A stretch of DNA of 64,000 nucleotides from Tunturibacter psychrotolerans (GTDB lineage Bacteria; Acidobacteriota; Terriglobia; Terriglobales; Acidobacteriaceae): positions 2,728,001 to 2,792,000 of the forward strand of contig NZ_CP132942.1 of assembly GCF_040359615.1 (NCBI RefSeq), given 5' to 3'. Shown one piece after another: positions 19,130 through 27,260 of the stretch. Made by a program: the position numbers and the translations under genes. The notes under the pieces are model-generated. The model had not been told where the DNA came from. It searched no databases and saw only the letters and a list, made by a program, of their open reading frames with translations. Numbering within the stretch: position 1 is the first letter of the stretch; each line of letters begins with the position of its first letter.

Positions 19130-19156
19130 TTAGCACTCAAGCCTTCCGATTGCTAA
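19130..19156 (-). promoter_or_regulatory. CIRCE operator (HrcA binding site) of groESL
   Basis: TTAGCACTC - 9 nt - GATTGCTAA (+ strand view) matches the CIRCE consensus TTAGCACTC-N9-GAGTGCTAA with a single mismatch in the second half-site. It overlaps the -10 end of the groES promoter, the expected place for HrcA repression released by heat shock. hrcA itself is not in the window. Confidence 0.9.
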
Positions 19157-19184
19157 CGATAGTCAGGCCGCCTCTTGTTGTCAA
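19156..19184 (-). promoter_or_regulatory. groESL vegetative promoter
   Basis: On the minus strand, TTGACA (19184-19179), a 17-bp spacer and TATCGT (19161-19156) form a near-consensus sigma-70-type promoter. The -10 touches the CIRCE operator. It accounts for most of the otherwise gene-free 18982-19288 interval. Confidence 0.75.
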
Positions 19185-19288
19185 CCTGAATACGTGAAAT
19201 GTGAGTGAAACTCGCGCAAGCCTCGCCCAGACTCTCCCGTCTGGGACCTATCCCCACAATCCAAGCTCAAAAGTCGTAAAATGAGCCC

Positions 19289-19858
19289 ATGTCGTCACGT
19301 CGCACCGTCTGGTCTCTCTCGTGTCTCGTTCTCTTGCTGGCCTTCGCAACCTGTCTCCCGACTAAGGCTCAGGATCAGGACGCTCCCGTAAAGCGCGGCC
19401 GCAAGTATAAAGCTCCCCCGGCCACCTCGCACATCGAGGTCACTGTCCTCAAGAAGTTCAACGGCAAGCCCATCATGAATGCCGCGGTCGTCTTCAACCC
19501 CTCCATGGACGGCAAGGACGAGGGCAACCTCGAAGTCAAAACCGACCCCGACGGCAAAGCGACCATCGACGTTATCCCCACCGGCAGCACCGTCCGCGTT
19601 CAGGTCATCGCTCCCGGTTTTGCCACCTTTGCCGAGGAGTATCAGGTGAACGATCCCACCAAAGAGATCTCCATCGCCATGGTCCGCCCAAAGGAACAGA
19701 TCTCCTCCTATGTGAACAATGAGGGCAAAGACGCCACCAGAAAGCCGGGCGTCCAGGAGCCAGTCAGACCGACCACGCCTGCCGCCAAGCCGGCACCCAG
19801 TACTCCCCCTGCAACTTCGCAGCAGCCTGCGACTCCGAACTCAACACCCCAGCAATAA
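19289..19858 (+). CDS. Exported protein with carboxypeptidase-regulatory/PEGA-like beta-sandwich and Pro-rich tail
   Basis: 189 residues. Signal peptide about 1-27 (ends LPTKAQ). A small beta-domain (about 45-130) reads SHIEVTVLKKFNGKPIMNAA, then LEVKTDPDGKATIDVIPTG and VRVQVIAPGFATFAEEY, the pattern of carboxypeptidase-regulatory or PEGA-type sandwiches (substitution of one repeat, then a GxATI strand). The last about 45 residues are low-complexity Pro/Ala/Thr/Gln-rich. No catalytic residues are visible; it is probably a periplasmic or surface adaptor. An SDR gene follows 24 bp downstream on the same strand and is likely co-transcribed. Confidence 0.7.
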   Translation: MSSRRTVWSLSCLVLLLAFATCLPTKAQDQDAPVKRGRKYKAPPATSHIEVTVLKKFNGKPIMNAAVVFNPSMDGKDEGNLEVKTDPDGKATIDVIPTGSTVRVQVIAPGFATFAEEYQVNDPTKEISIAMVRPKEQISSYVNNEGKDATRKPGVQEPVRPTTPAAKPAPSTPPATSQQPATPNSTPQQ

Positions 19859-19881
19859 CGGAAAGTAGCAAGAAGGAGTTT

Positions 19882-20610
19882 ATGGACAGGCTGCTAAAAG
19901 GAAAGACTGTGCTCGTAACCGGAGCGGCTAAGCGCATTGGCCGTTCCATTGCCTTGGCCCTTGCCGAACGCGGCGCGGATGTGGTGATCACCTATCTCGC
20001 CTCCCAGGCCGAAGCCGAGCAGACGGTGCACGCACTCGCGGCCCACGACGTCGACGCACTCGCTATCCGATGCGACCTCCGCAACCCCGAAGATATCGAG
20101 CAAACAGTCTCCACCGTCATCAACGACTTCGGACGCATCGACCTTCTCGTCAACAACGCAGGCATCTTCGCATCCGAGGCCCTTGAAGAGATCTCGGCCG
20201 ATCAATGGGACGCGATGTTCACCACCAACACCCGCGCACCTTTTCTCATGGCCCAAGCCGCATACGCCCATCTTCGCGCCGTCAAAGGACGGATCCTGAA
20301 CATCGGCTCGCTGGGCGGCCTGCACCCCTGGGCCACGCATGCCCACTACTGCACCTCGAAGGCTGCTCTGCACATGCTCTCGCAGACAATGGCCAAGGCC
20401 TGGGCCCCAGAGATCAGCGTCAACTGCATCGCTCCCGGGATGATCGTTCAGGGAGAGGTCGACGAGGCCTACGAGCACCTGGCGCGCAAGACCCCGATGC
20501 AGCGCAACGGCACTGCGGACGACGTAGCTGCGGCCGCCATCTTCTTCGCAACCGCGCCGCACTTCATCACTGGCCAACTCCTCGCCGTCGACGGTGGACT
20601 GGGCCTGTAG
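19882..20610 (+). CDS. SDR oxidoreductase with pteridine-reductase (FolM-like) signature
   Basis: A 242-residue Rossmann SDR. The cofactor motif reads TGAAKRIG, which fits the TGx3RxG form typical of pteridine reductases (PTR1, FolM) rather than the general TGxxxGIG. NNAG is present (VNNAGIF), the catalytic Ser is in NIGSLGG and the YxxxK is YCTSK. The C-terminus ends AVDGGLGL. By the signature it may reduce a pterin such as dihydromonapterin or act in folate recycling with NADPH; a general FabG-like role remains possible. GGAG precedes ATG 19882. It is convergent with the CpsB-like gene. Confidence 0.8.
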   Translation: MDRLLKGKTVLVTGAAKRIGRSIALALAERGADVVITYLASQAEAEQTVHALAAHDVDALAIRCDLRNPEDIEQTVSTVINDFGRIDLLVNNAGIFASEALEEISADQWDAMFTTNTRAPFLMAQAAYAHLRAVKGRILNIGSLGGLHPWATHAHYCTSKAALHMLSQTMAKAWAPEISVNCIAPGMIVQGEVDEAYEHLARKTPMQRNGTADDVAAAAIFFATAPHFITGQLLAVDGGLGL

Positions 20611-20619
20611 CGTCAGTAT

Positions 20620-21411
20620 CTAAACGCCCAGCACCCTGCGCCACCAGCTCTTCTCCTCGAACTCTTTGTAGAGCTTCAGCGGCTCCAACTGCGGAGGCAT
20701 CGGCTTGCCCAGAAACACGGCCAGAGGATTGGACACGCACAGTAGGTGCGCGTAGTCCGGGCCATACTTGTTAGCTACTAGCTCGAGCGCCTCCCGCATC
20801 TTCGGAACGCGCGAGGTTGTATTGTGCGCATCGGTCGCTAGAAAATGCACCCACCGGTTCTCCAGTAGCTCATGCGCCATCCGCTCGGCGCGCTTGCCCA
20901 TTCGTCCCAGCACCGAGCCTGCCGTGACCTGCACCAACACGCCACGCTGCAGCCATTCTGCGACTCTGGACTCGTCGCTCTGCAGCGTAGGGTTCCTCTC
21001 CGGATGCGTCAAAATTGGAGTTAGTCCCGCAAGCTGCAGTTGGTAGAAGATCTCAGTAAGCCCTCGAGGCAATCCGTAGTCCGGAACCTCGACCAGCAGA
21101 TATCCCAGTCCATTGATGCTGAACTTCTTCGGGTCCAGCTTGGCTTCCTGAATATTTTCGTACGACATGTGGAAGTCGCATCCACGGCCTAGCTTCAGGC
21201 CCACCGCGTCACGATCGAGGATGCCCTGCAGCTCAGCAATCTTTGCGTCGATGTCAGCAGGGTCGTAGAAGTATTGCCCGTTCGAATGCGGCGTACAGGC
21301 GATATGAGTTATCCCATCCGCCGCAGCCATCTTCGCCATGGCCACCGAGGTCTCGAGGCTTGAAGCACCATCGTCCATGCCCCACAGAAGGTGATGGTGA
21401 ATGTCAATCAT
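20620..21411 (-). CDS. CpsB/YwqE-type PHP-family protein-tyrosine phosphatase
   Basis: 263 residues of the PHP metal-dependent phosphatase fold: N-terminal DIHHHLLWGMDDGA (metal ligands), ACTPHSN, GCDFHMSYEN, LTHPERNP and ATDAHNTTSR. These match Wzb-unrelated phosphatases such as S. pneumoniae CpsB and B. subtilis YwqE, which dephosphorylate bacterial tyrosine autokinases that control polysaccharide chain length. The likely partner is the Wzc-like kinase encoded at 33592-35847, about 12 kb away, rather than in the same operon. Three metal ions are expected in the active site. Confidence 0.88.
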   Translation of the reverse strand: MIDIHHHLLWGMDDGASSLETSVAMAKMAAADGITHIACTPHSNGQYFYDPADIDAKIAELQGILDRDAVGLKLGRGCDFHMSYENIQEAKLDPKKFSINGLGYLLVEVPDYGLPRGLTEIFYQLQLAGLTPILTHPERNPTLQSDESRVAEWLQRGVLVQVTAGSVLGRMGKRAERMAHELLENRWVHFLATDAHNTTSRVPKMREALELVANKYGPDYAHLLCVSNPLAVFLGKPMPPQLEPLKLYKEFEEKSWWRRVLGV

Positions 21412-21449
21412 TGCGTAGCTAGGTTACACCACGTCAGTTTGGCCGCACT

Positions 21450-22148
21450 CTATCGAGCCGAAGCCAACGACTCCGCCATGGCCTGAAATAGCAACAGACC
21501 ATCGGACGAGCCAAGCAGCGCTTCGCTCGAACGGTCCGGATGTGGCATCAACCCCAGCACATTGCGGCCTTCGCTGAGCACGCCCGCGATGTTCTCAAGG
21601 GACCCATTCGGATTCGTCTGAGCCGTCACTGCGCCCTCGCGCGTCGCATAGCGAAACGCGATACGGTCTTCCTTTTTCAGTGCATCCAGTGTGCCTGCGT
21701 CACAGAAGTAGTTGCCTTCCATGTGCCCGATCGGCATCTGCAGCACCTGCCCGCGAGACAGTCCGTGCGTAAACGGCGAGTCGTTGGTTTCGGTGCGCAG
21801 AAACGTCTGCTTGCAGATGTAGTGCTGGCTGGCGTTGCGCATCAGCGCTCCCGGTAGGAGGCCTGCTTCGCAGAGGATTTGAAATCCGTTGCAGATTCCC
21901 ATGACCAGACCGCCGTTTTGCGCGAACTTCTTCACGGATTGCATTACGGGCGCAAAGCGTGCAATGGCACCTGTTCTCAGGTAGTCGCCGTAGGCAAATC
22001 CGCCAGGAACGAGGATGGCGTCGCAGCCCTGCAGGTCCTCGGAGGCGTGCCAGAGGTAGGTTGCAGGCTGGTGCGCGATCGCATCGACTACATGGTGGGT
22101 GTCATGGTCGCAGTTGGACCCGGGGAAGACCAAAACGCCAAATTTCAT
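21450..22148 (-). CDS. purQ: Phosphoribosylformylglycinamidine synthase subunit PurQ
   Basis: A 232-residue class I glutamine amidotransferase starting [20 protein letters not shown]. The nucleophile Cys lies in [19 protein letters not shown], and the His-x-Glu-type dyad sits in the C-terminal [16 protein letters not shown]. It supplies ammonia to PurL in de novo purine synthesis (FGAR to FGAM, cytosol). The length and motifs fit the small-subunit type (PurS/PurL separate), and neither purS nor purL is adjacent. The gene is alone, with an AT-rich repeat upstream. Confidence 0.95.
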   Translation of the reverse strand: MKFGVLVFPGSNCDHDTHHVVDAIAHQPATYLWHASEDLQGCDAILVPGGFAYGDYLRTGAIARFAPVMQSVKKFAQNGGLVMGICNGFQILCEAGLLPGALMRNASQHYICKQTFLRTETNDSPFTHGLSRGQVLQMPIGHMEGNYFCDAGTLDALKKEDRIAFRYATREGAVTAQTNPNGSLENIAGVLSEGRNVLGLMPHPDRSSEALLGSSDGLLLFQAMAESLASAR

Positions 22149-22388
22149 ACTTTAAGGATAGCATTCACTCGCCGAAGCTCGAAAAACGGGTGCGAATCCG
22201 GAAAAAATTATGGTTATGGTGGCGGGTGCGGTTTTACAGGGTGTTTGTTGTTTTCCACCGCGCAAGATGATGGTTTTTTTGTGGTGAGAACGTGGTGTTT
22301 TGCGTGGCTGACGTGGAGTTTTGGCACCACGTTTTTTGGGTGCTAAAAATACGCCATGTTTTCCGGATTTATTTTTAGAGGCAAAAAC
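22149..22388. repeat. Second copy of the AT-rich CACCACG-type intergenic repeat
   Basis: No gene is visible. The minus strand of about 22245-22358 matches the 16718-16830 region in motif order (CATGGCGTATTTTT, then AAAAAACGTGGTG, AAAACACCACG, CACCAC, AAAAACCATC). It lies directly upstream of purQ, so it may carry its promoter or a conserved RNA. A 67-codon frame on the plus strand here is not credible. Confidence 0.5.
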
Positions 22389-22520
22389 CCGCTGCGCGCG
22401 GGGCGGTCACTTCGTGACTTGTATACCCCTTCGGTTGGCTCTCCCGTTGGTCGCGATGAGATATCTTTCGCGGACTAACGGGAGGCCCTGGGTGAGGCCG
22501 GTTACGCTTCACGAAGTGAC
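22389..22520. repeat. Degraded copy of the inverted-repeat element
   Basis: It contains GGGCGGTCACTTCGTGACTTG near its left end and CTTCACGAAGTGAC at its right end, plus an internal stem (CTCCCGTTGGTCGCG / CGCGGACTAACGGGAG). The same left end and the CTCCCGTTGGTCG core occur in the complete element at 41666-41859. The right end runs into the amylase stop codon. Confidence 0.65.
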
Positions 22521-23858
22521 TTAGACCGGGGCGTAGATGGCAAAGCCGCGCGGCGGAGCAGGGAACTCGGAGTTGCCGTCTGCGTCGGTCGTCCGTTCAT
22601 CTGGGTGCGCGGTGTCGTGGCCGTCCCAGGCGATTGGAGCGAACTTCTGGTTCGCCCACTTCGTTTTTACCGAGGTCCCCGACCACTTGTCGCCGAGGTT
22701 ATTCAAGACATAGATCAGCCCCGGCTGGTCAACGCTGTCGTCCTTGAAGCCGACTCGCTGCATGATGTAGAGATCGGGATCGGCGTGGAGGATCTGAGAG
22801 TCGCCACCGGCGTATTTATGGTGTGCGTTGACCAAGGCGTCGATACCGTTTGGCGTTAGCGGTCGCGCCAGGCCGTTGTTGTAGTAGTCGTACCAGAAGA
22901 TACTCGGGTAACCTTCATGCACCATGATGAACGAGTAGGCCATCATCTTGTCGTTGATGATCGCGTTGTCGCCCATGTCGTGGTTGTCGACGAAGGTGGC
23001 GGCGTGCATTGGCCGCTTCATCACGACGGCTCCTCCGTCGGTCAGGTTGCGCAGATCGTAGCTCGGCTTGTCGCAGACATCCTTCAGCTTGTAGCGAAGA
23101 GGGAAGTCGAAGGCTGCGATCTGGTTGTCTGTGATTCTGTTCACTCTTTCGAGCCACTTATCGATGTCTTCGGTGCCCGACCACATCTCGCCAACGACAT
23201 AGGGCATGAAGTCTTTGCCGTCTTTGACGTAACGGTATTTCGATAGCAGGCCGATCATCCACGCGCCGAAGCCCTTTACGAAATCGAATCGGAAGCCGTC
23301 GAAGCCAAGCTCTTCGATGAGGAAGCGGGCGTACTCGAACATGGCGGTGTAGACGACGGGGTTGCGATGGCATAGGTGGGGGAAGCCTGCGAAGTTCTCG
23401 CCTTCGATCATCACCTGTTCATAGCGGCTGGGATGAAAACAGTTCCAGTCGCGAGGGAACTTTCCGCTCTTGGGGTTGAATTTTGTCCAACGCTTTTCGC
23501 CATCCAGGGGATTGACCTCTTCCTCGTCGGCGCCAGAGTTATGGTTGATGACCATGTCCGCATACAGCCCGATTCCGTTCTTGTGCGCCTTGGCGATCAG
23601 CGCTTCCAGTTCTGCGCGGTTGCCGTAGAAGGTCTTGGTGCCACCCTTCTGGTCGAAGTCGCCGAGGTCGAAGTAGTCGTAGGGGTCATAGCCCATCGAG
23701 GTGTGGTCGGAGGCTTTCGAGACCGGAGGAAGCCAGAGTGCGTTGAATCCTGTCTTGCCCAGATCTTCAACTTTTTCGGCGACGAAGTTCCACCATTCGC
23801 CTTCTTTTTTCTCCAGCTTGGGGGCATCCCAGTAAAACGCCTGCATCATGACAGCCAT
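22521..23858 (-). CDS. Alpha-amylase family GH13 protein
   Basis: 445 residues beginning MAVMMQAFYWDAPK after GGAG. No signal peptide is seen, so it is probably cytosolic. The GH13 conserved regions are in order: DMVINHNSG (region I), GFRFDFVKGF (region II, nucleophile Asp), VVGEMW (region III, acid/base Glu) and FVDNHDMG (region IV). The layout resembles liquefying/cytosolic alpha-amylases (GH13_5-like), which cut alpha-1,4 glucans to maltodextrins. The C-terminal about 90 residues form the domain C beta-sandwich. ATG 23858 was preferred over the upstream frame start because of the SD and the family start. Its 3' end abuts a repeat element. Glycogen or starch metabolism genes are not adjacent. 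Confidence 0.9.
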   Translation of the reverse strand: MAVMMQAFYWDAPKLEKKEGEWWNFVAEKVEDLGKTGFNALWLPPVSKASDHTSMGYDPYDYFDLGDFDQKGGTKTFYGNRAELEALIAKAHKNGIGLYADMVINHNSGADEEEVNPLDGEKRWTKFNPKSGKFPRDWNCFHPSRYEQVMIEGENFAGFPHLCHRNPVVYTAMFEYARFLIEELGFDGFRFDFVKGFGAWMIGLLSKYRYVKDGKDFMPYVVGEMWSGTEDIDKWLERVNRITDNQIAAFDFPLRYKLKDVCDKPSYDLRNLTDGGAVVMKRPMHAATFVDNHDMGDNAIINDKMMAYSFIMVHEGYPSIFWYDYYNNGLARPLTPNGIDALVNAHHKYAGGDSQILHADPDLYIMQRVGFKDDSVDQPGLIYVLNNLGDKWSGTSVKTKWANQKFAPIAWDGHDTAHPDERTTDADGNSEFPAPPRGFAIYAPV

Positions 23859-24004
23859 CTTGATCGTGCTCCATTGTTCGCCGTCCGCACGAGGGGCTTC
23901 ATGGACCGGCAAAAATACCGCCAGCATGTTCGCATCGAAGGAAGTGGCTTGGTTTATAGTTCTGCTTCAGCAGGTCAGATGCGCGGAAGGATGCTCAGGT
24001 TGGT

Positions 24005-24481
24005 ATGGACCTTCGAAACAACAATACGGGCACTCACCTGAAGACCGCCGGTGGAGCGCTGCTGAACTGGTGGCGTGCCGCTACGCTCGATGCACTCATC
24101 GTCGGCGTGTTGTGGTTGATCGGCCTCGAACTGATACGAGTTCCGTTCGCTCCGTTCTGGGCGATCCTTGGCGGCATCCTCCAGATTGTCCCGACGTTTG
24201 GGGGCATGATCGCACTGATCGGGCCGGTTCTAGCGGTAGCCTTTAGCGGACATGATGAGTGGCGGCTGGGTCTTGTGCTGGGACTTTACGGACTGATTGT
24301 GATTCTTGAGGGGCTGGTGATCGGGCCTTATGTGTTGCACCGTACGACGAAAGTGCCGTGGTGGGCGGCGTTTCTTGGACCTATTGTTCTGGGCATCCTC
24401 ATCCCATTCTGGGGAGTGTTGCTAGCGCCCCCGCTGCTCGCGGTTATCTTCGCGTTTCGCAAGCCGAGTTCTTCCGTCTAG
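24005..24481 (+). CDS. C-terminal half-size AI-2E/PerM-family membrane protein (probable remnant or half-transporter)
   Basis: 158 residues, about 4-5 hydrophobic helices. The content matches only the C-terminal half of AI-2E family permeases (full length about 330-380): LDALIVGVLWLIGLEL, the ILQIVPTFGGMIALIGPV block, and GLVIGPYVLHRTTKV to the closing LLAPPLLAVIFAF. The N-terminal helices and the large soluble domain are missing, and the 146 bp upstream do not encode them. It could be a decayed gene or a functional half. It is divergent from the amylase gene and ends at a good terminator. Confidence 0.6.
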   Translation: MDLRNNNTGTHLKTAGGALLNWWRAATLDALIVGVLWLIGLELIRVPFAPFWAILGGILQIVPTFGGMIALIGPVLAVAFSGHDEWRLGLVLGLYGLIVILEGLVIGPYVLHRTTKVPWWAAFLGPIVLGILIPFWGVLLAPPLLAVIFAFRKPSSSV

Positions 24482-24499
24482 TCAGTTCGCCACAGACAG

Positions 24500-24532
24500 A
24501 AAAGCTATCGTCCGCTCGGAACGATAGCTTTT
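24500..24532 (+). terminator. Terminator between convergent genes
   Basis: A 12-bp perfect stem (AAAAGCTATCGT / ACGATAGCTTTT) with a 9-nt loop lies 19 bp after the AI-2E fragment stop. The A/T flanks make it usable from both strands, also for the PEP-CTERM gene. Confidence 0.8.
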
Positions 24533-24564
24533 CTATTCCCGTCATGTTCTGGTGAGCCTGTTGC

Positions 24565-25314
24565 TTAGGCGCGTTTACGCAGTCTCCGAGATAGTGAACC
24601 TGCGAAACCAATCATCCCGGTGCCCAAAAGCAAGAGAGTACCTGGTTCTGGAGTCGGGGCAACGGAGACATTTACGCTGGTGCCCGAGAATGGTTCTCCG
24701 TAGGTATTGAGTCCAGTTCCGTTGAGAGCATCGCCTACACCGTAGGTCAGACCGAATCCGGGCACGACGCCGTTGCTCCACAGATCGACACCGTAGCCGC
24801 CTGCGACGTTGAAATACAGGCCATAGATATCGAGATATCCGCCGCCGAAGGGATATGGCGGCTCTGGGTCACCAGGCGCGGGAGGAGGACAGACTGCGGG
24901 GGAGTTTCCGCCGGGATAGAAGAGGTTATCAAACGAGTATGGAAGTCCCGCAGCGTCTCCGCCTGGGGGAAGAAAGGTGCCGTCCAGGTTGACGGTGGGC
25001 AGGGTTGTGCTCTGCACTCCCAGGATGGCGGCGTTTGAGACTCCGGCATTCGTATCGGTGAAGCTACCGGAGATACCGTTGATCTGATACGCGCCAGGTA
25101 CGCCTGGGACTGCTGTTGGGGAATACGTGATTTCACCAGAGCCGCTCATACCACCGCCGCTGAATGAGAAAGAGTAGGAGTCAGCATAAGCAGCGGGCGT
25201 AACTGCAAGCGCAGAGACGCCGACGAGAGCCAAGACGATAATATTCCAACGAAATCCTTGATTAGCTCTATACAGAGCTGCGGTCATGGCTTTTGAGGCA
25301 GACGAAAAGTTCAT
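24565..25314 (-). CDS. Exported PEP-CTERM-anchored protein
   Basis: 249 residues. A long signal peptide (about 1-44, ends AAYADS) is followed by a Gly/Ser/Pro-rich beta-type body with repeats of aromatic and Gly residues. The C-terminus is a classic PEP-CTERM signal: PEPGTLLLLGTGMIGFAG (PEP, hydrophobic helix) followed by basic RRLRKRA. Such proteins are processed by exosortase EpsH/XrtA and often displayed with exopolysaccharide. No exosortase gene is in the window, but the EPS block at 29-38 kb fits this link. The molecular function is unknown; the body is not similar to a known enzyme by eye. Confidence 0.85.
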   Translation of the reverse strand: MNFSSASKAMTAALYRANQGFRWNIIVLALVGVSALAVTPAAYADSYSFSFSGGGMSGSGEITYSPTAVPGVPGAYQINGISGSFTDTNAGVSNAAILGVQSTTLPTVNLDGTFLPPGGDAAGLPYSFDNLFYPGGNSPAVCPPPAPGDPEPPYPFGGGYLDIYGLYFNVAGGYGVDLWSNGVVPGFGLTYGVGDALNGTGLNTYGEPFSGTSVNVSVAPTPEPGTLLLLGTGMIGFAGSLSRRLRKRA

Positions 25315-25469
25315 GTTTCCTCCGATTGGATGCTTGGGGAATTCCTAAGAGTAGGACCGCATGAACTTACCTGCACTGTATGTGCAAAGAAAACGCAAAA
25401 ATAAGGAAAACAATCTCTTACTGTGGGCAATGACAGGTGTTGGAGATGAGTATCTGGGCTTCGGCTCGT

Positions 25470-27260
25470 TCAGCCGCCTAATTTGTAACGTGTCTCTGCG
25501 AGTCGATAGAGTGGCCGCCAGACCAGCCGATTGATCGTAACCACCATGATCGCCATCACGATCGTCGCCAGCAGCAGAATCTGAAACTGTCCGCTGTCTG
25601 TCGCCGCACTGATGGTAGCTCCAAGCCCGACCGTCTGCAGCGTTTGATTCTTCAGCCGGAAGTACTCGGCGATAATGCTCGCATTCCACGCGCCGCCCGA
25701 CGCGGTCACCATGCCTGTGATCAGGAACGGAAAGATTCCAGGCAAAATTACGGTCTTCCACTTCTGAATGGTCGTGAAGTGAAACAACGTCGCGACCTCC
25801 TTCAGATCGGAGGGGATCGCCATTGCGCCTGCGATCACGTTGAACAGGATGTACCACTGAGTGCCCAGAAGCATGAGAGCGATTGAGCCGATGTTCATGC
25901 CGCCGCCGATACGGATAAGAGCAAGGAGGATGACGGGAAAGAGCGCGGTGGCGGGAACGGATGCTGCAATCTGCGCGATGGGCTGAGCGATTCGTGCCAG
26001 TCGAGGATGAAACCCAATCGCAACGCCGGCTGGGATGGTCCACGCAGCAGCAATAATGAGCGACACATTCACTCGCAGGAAGGTGGCCATGGCGCCCTTT
26101 AGAATGCCGGCGAACTGGCTTCCATGTACCTCACGCAGCAGTGTCAACGCCTGCCAGGCCGCGTAGAGAACTGCAGCCGAGGCAATTAGTATGACAAGCC
26201 CGCGCAGCACGGTCGACAAGATTCCGTTCTTTGCCTTTCGTCGCACGGGCTTCGCAGCGTTTGTGTTTGCTCCGACGCCACGCTCTTCCGCAAGTCGTCG
26301 ATACAGGCTTTCCTCTAAAGGAACAACCGTATACCGCCGCAGACTTTGCAGCCCGCGCGAGTGTTGGAACAGATGCAACATAGGCGAGTGCACTCGCGAT
26401 GCGCTCTCTACCTGCTCAAATTTAAACTTGTCGCTCCATGCAATCACCGGCCGCCAGACGAGCTGATCGGTGGCGACGATGATCGCAACCATGGTCAACA
26501 ATCCCCATGTGATTGCCATGTAGTTTCCGGTTCCAGCTGCGGTCTGCAGGTACGATCCAAGCCCAGGAAGCCGGAAGTCGCGCGTTCCCAGCACGAACAT
26601 CTCGCATGCCATCAGGAAGAACCATCCACCCGCAACCGATACCATCGAGTTCCACACTAAGCCAATGGCTGCGTAGGGAAGCTCTAACTGGATCAACTTC
26701 TGCAGGCGCGAAAACTTGTAGATGTTTGCGGCTTCGGTAAGCTCTCGCGGGATGCTTTTGATCGAGGAGTAAAAGCTGAAGGCCATGTTCCACACCTGGC
26801 CGGTGAAGATCAGCACAATTGCGCCCATCTCGACGCCTATCTGTCGGGTGGGAAACAGAGCTACCATTGCCAGCATCACGCCAGGCAGAAAGCTGAGCAC
26901 TGGAATCGACTGTAGAATGTCGAGTCCTGCGATCATCAACGGCTCCACGCGCTTGCTGTACGCGGCGATGTAGCCGTAGCCGATGGCGAAGATCAGGCTC
27001 AGTAGGTATGCGAGAAAGATGCGCACGACGGAATAGAACGCATATTGCGGCAGCGCGCGCGGGCTTTGCGAGATGACGATCTCCGGCTCAGGATGACCGA
27101 ACCAATAACGTGCAATCACGACGACGCCGTAGAAGCACGCCAGGCCGATTCCGGCGACGCAGAGATCGAGAAACACAGGCCAGCTGCGCTGTAACACCTG
27201 CGAGCGGGCTAGCGTCTCCCTTCCGGGGATGTTGCTGAAGCTCTCCGGAAACTTCATCAT
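25470..27260 (-). CDS. Two-domain ABC permease, NitT/TauT (nitrate/sulfonate/bicarbonate) type
   Basis: A 596-residue fusion of two BPD-type permease domains. The first (about 20-290) has the EAA loop ELTEAANIYKFSRLQKLIQLELPYA. After a linker of about 70 residues with charged Lys/Arg stretches comes the second (about 350-595), with EAA loop DLKEVATLFHFTTIQKWKTVILPG. Each has about 6 helices, so one polypeptide supplies the whole transmembrane dimer. Partner ATPase 27257-28609 overlaps by 4 bp. No periplasmic binding protein is adjacent, so the substrate is unknown. Family members import nitrate, taurine, sulfonates or thiamine precursors. Confidence 0.88.
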   Translation of the reverse strand: MMKFPESFSNIPGRETLARSQVLQRSWPVFLDLCVAGIGLACFYGVVVIARYWFGHPEPEIVISQSPRALPQYAFYSVVRIFLAYLLSLIFAIGYGYIAAYSKRVEPLMIAGLDILQSIPVLSFLPGVMLAMVALFPTRQIGVEMGAIVLIFTGQVWNMAFSFYSSIKSIPRELTEAANIYKFSRLQKLIQLELPYAAIGLVWNSMVSVAGGWFFLMACEMFVLGTRDFRLPGLGSYLQTAAGTGNYMAITWGLLTMVAIIVATDQLVWRPVIAWSDKFKFEQVESASRVHSPMLHLFQHSRGLQSLRRYTVVPLEESLYRRLAEERGVGANTNAAKPVRRKAKNGILSTVLRGLVILIASAAVLYAAWQALTLLREVHGSQFAGILKGAMATFLRVNVSLIIAAAWTIPAGVAIGFHPRLARIAQPIAQIAASVPATALFPVILLALIRIGGGMNIGSIALMLLGTQWYILFNVIAGAMAIPSDLKEVATLFHFTTIQKWKTVILPGIFPFLITGMVTASGGAWNASIIAEYFRLKNQTLQTVGLGATISAATDSGQFQILLLATIVMAIMVVTINRLVWRPLYRLAETRYKLGG

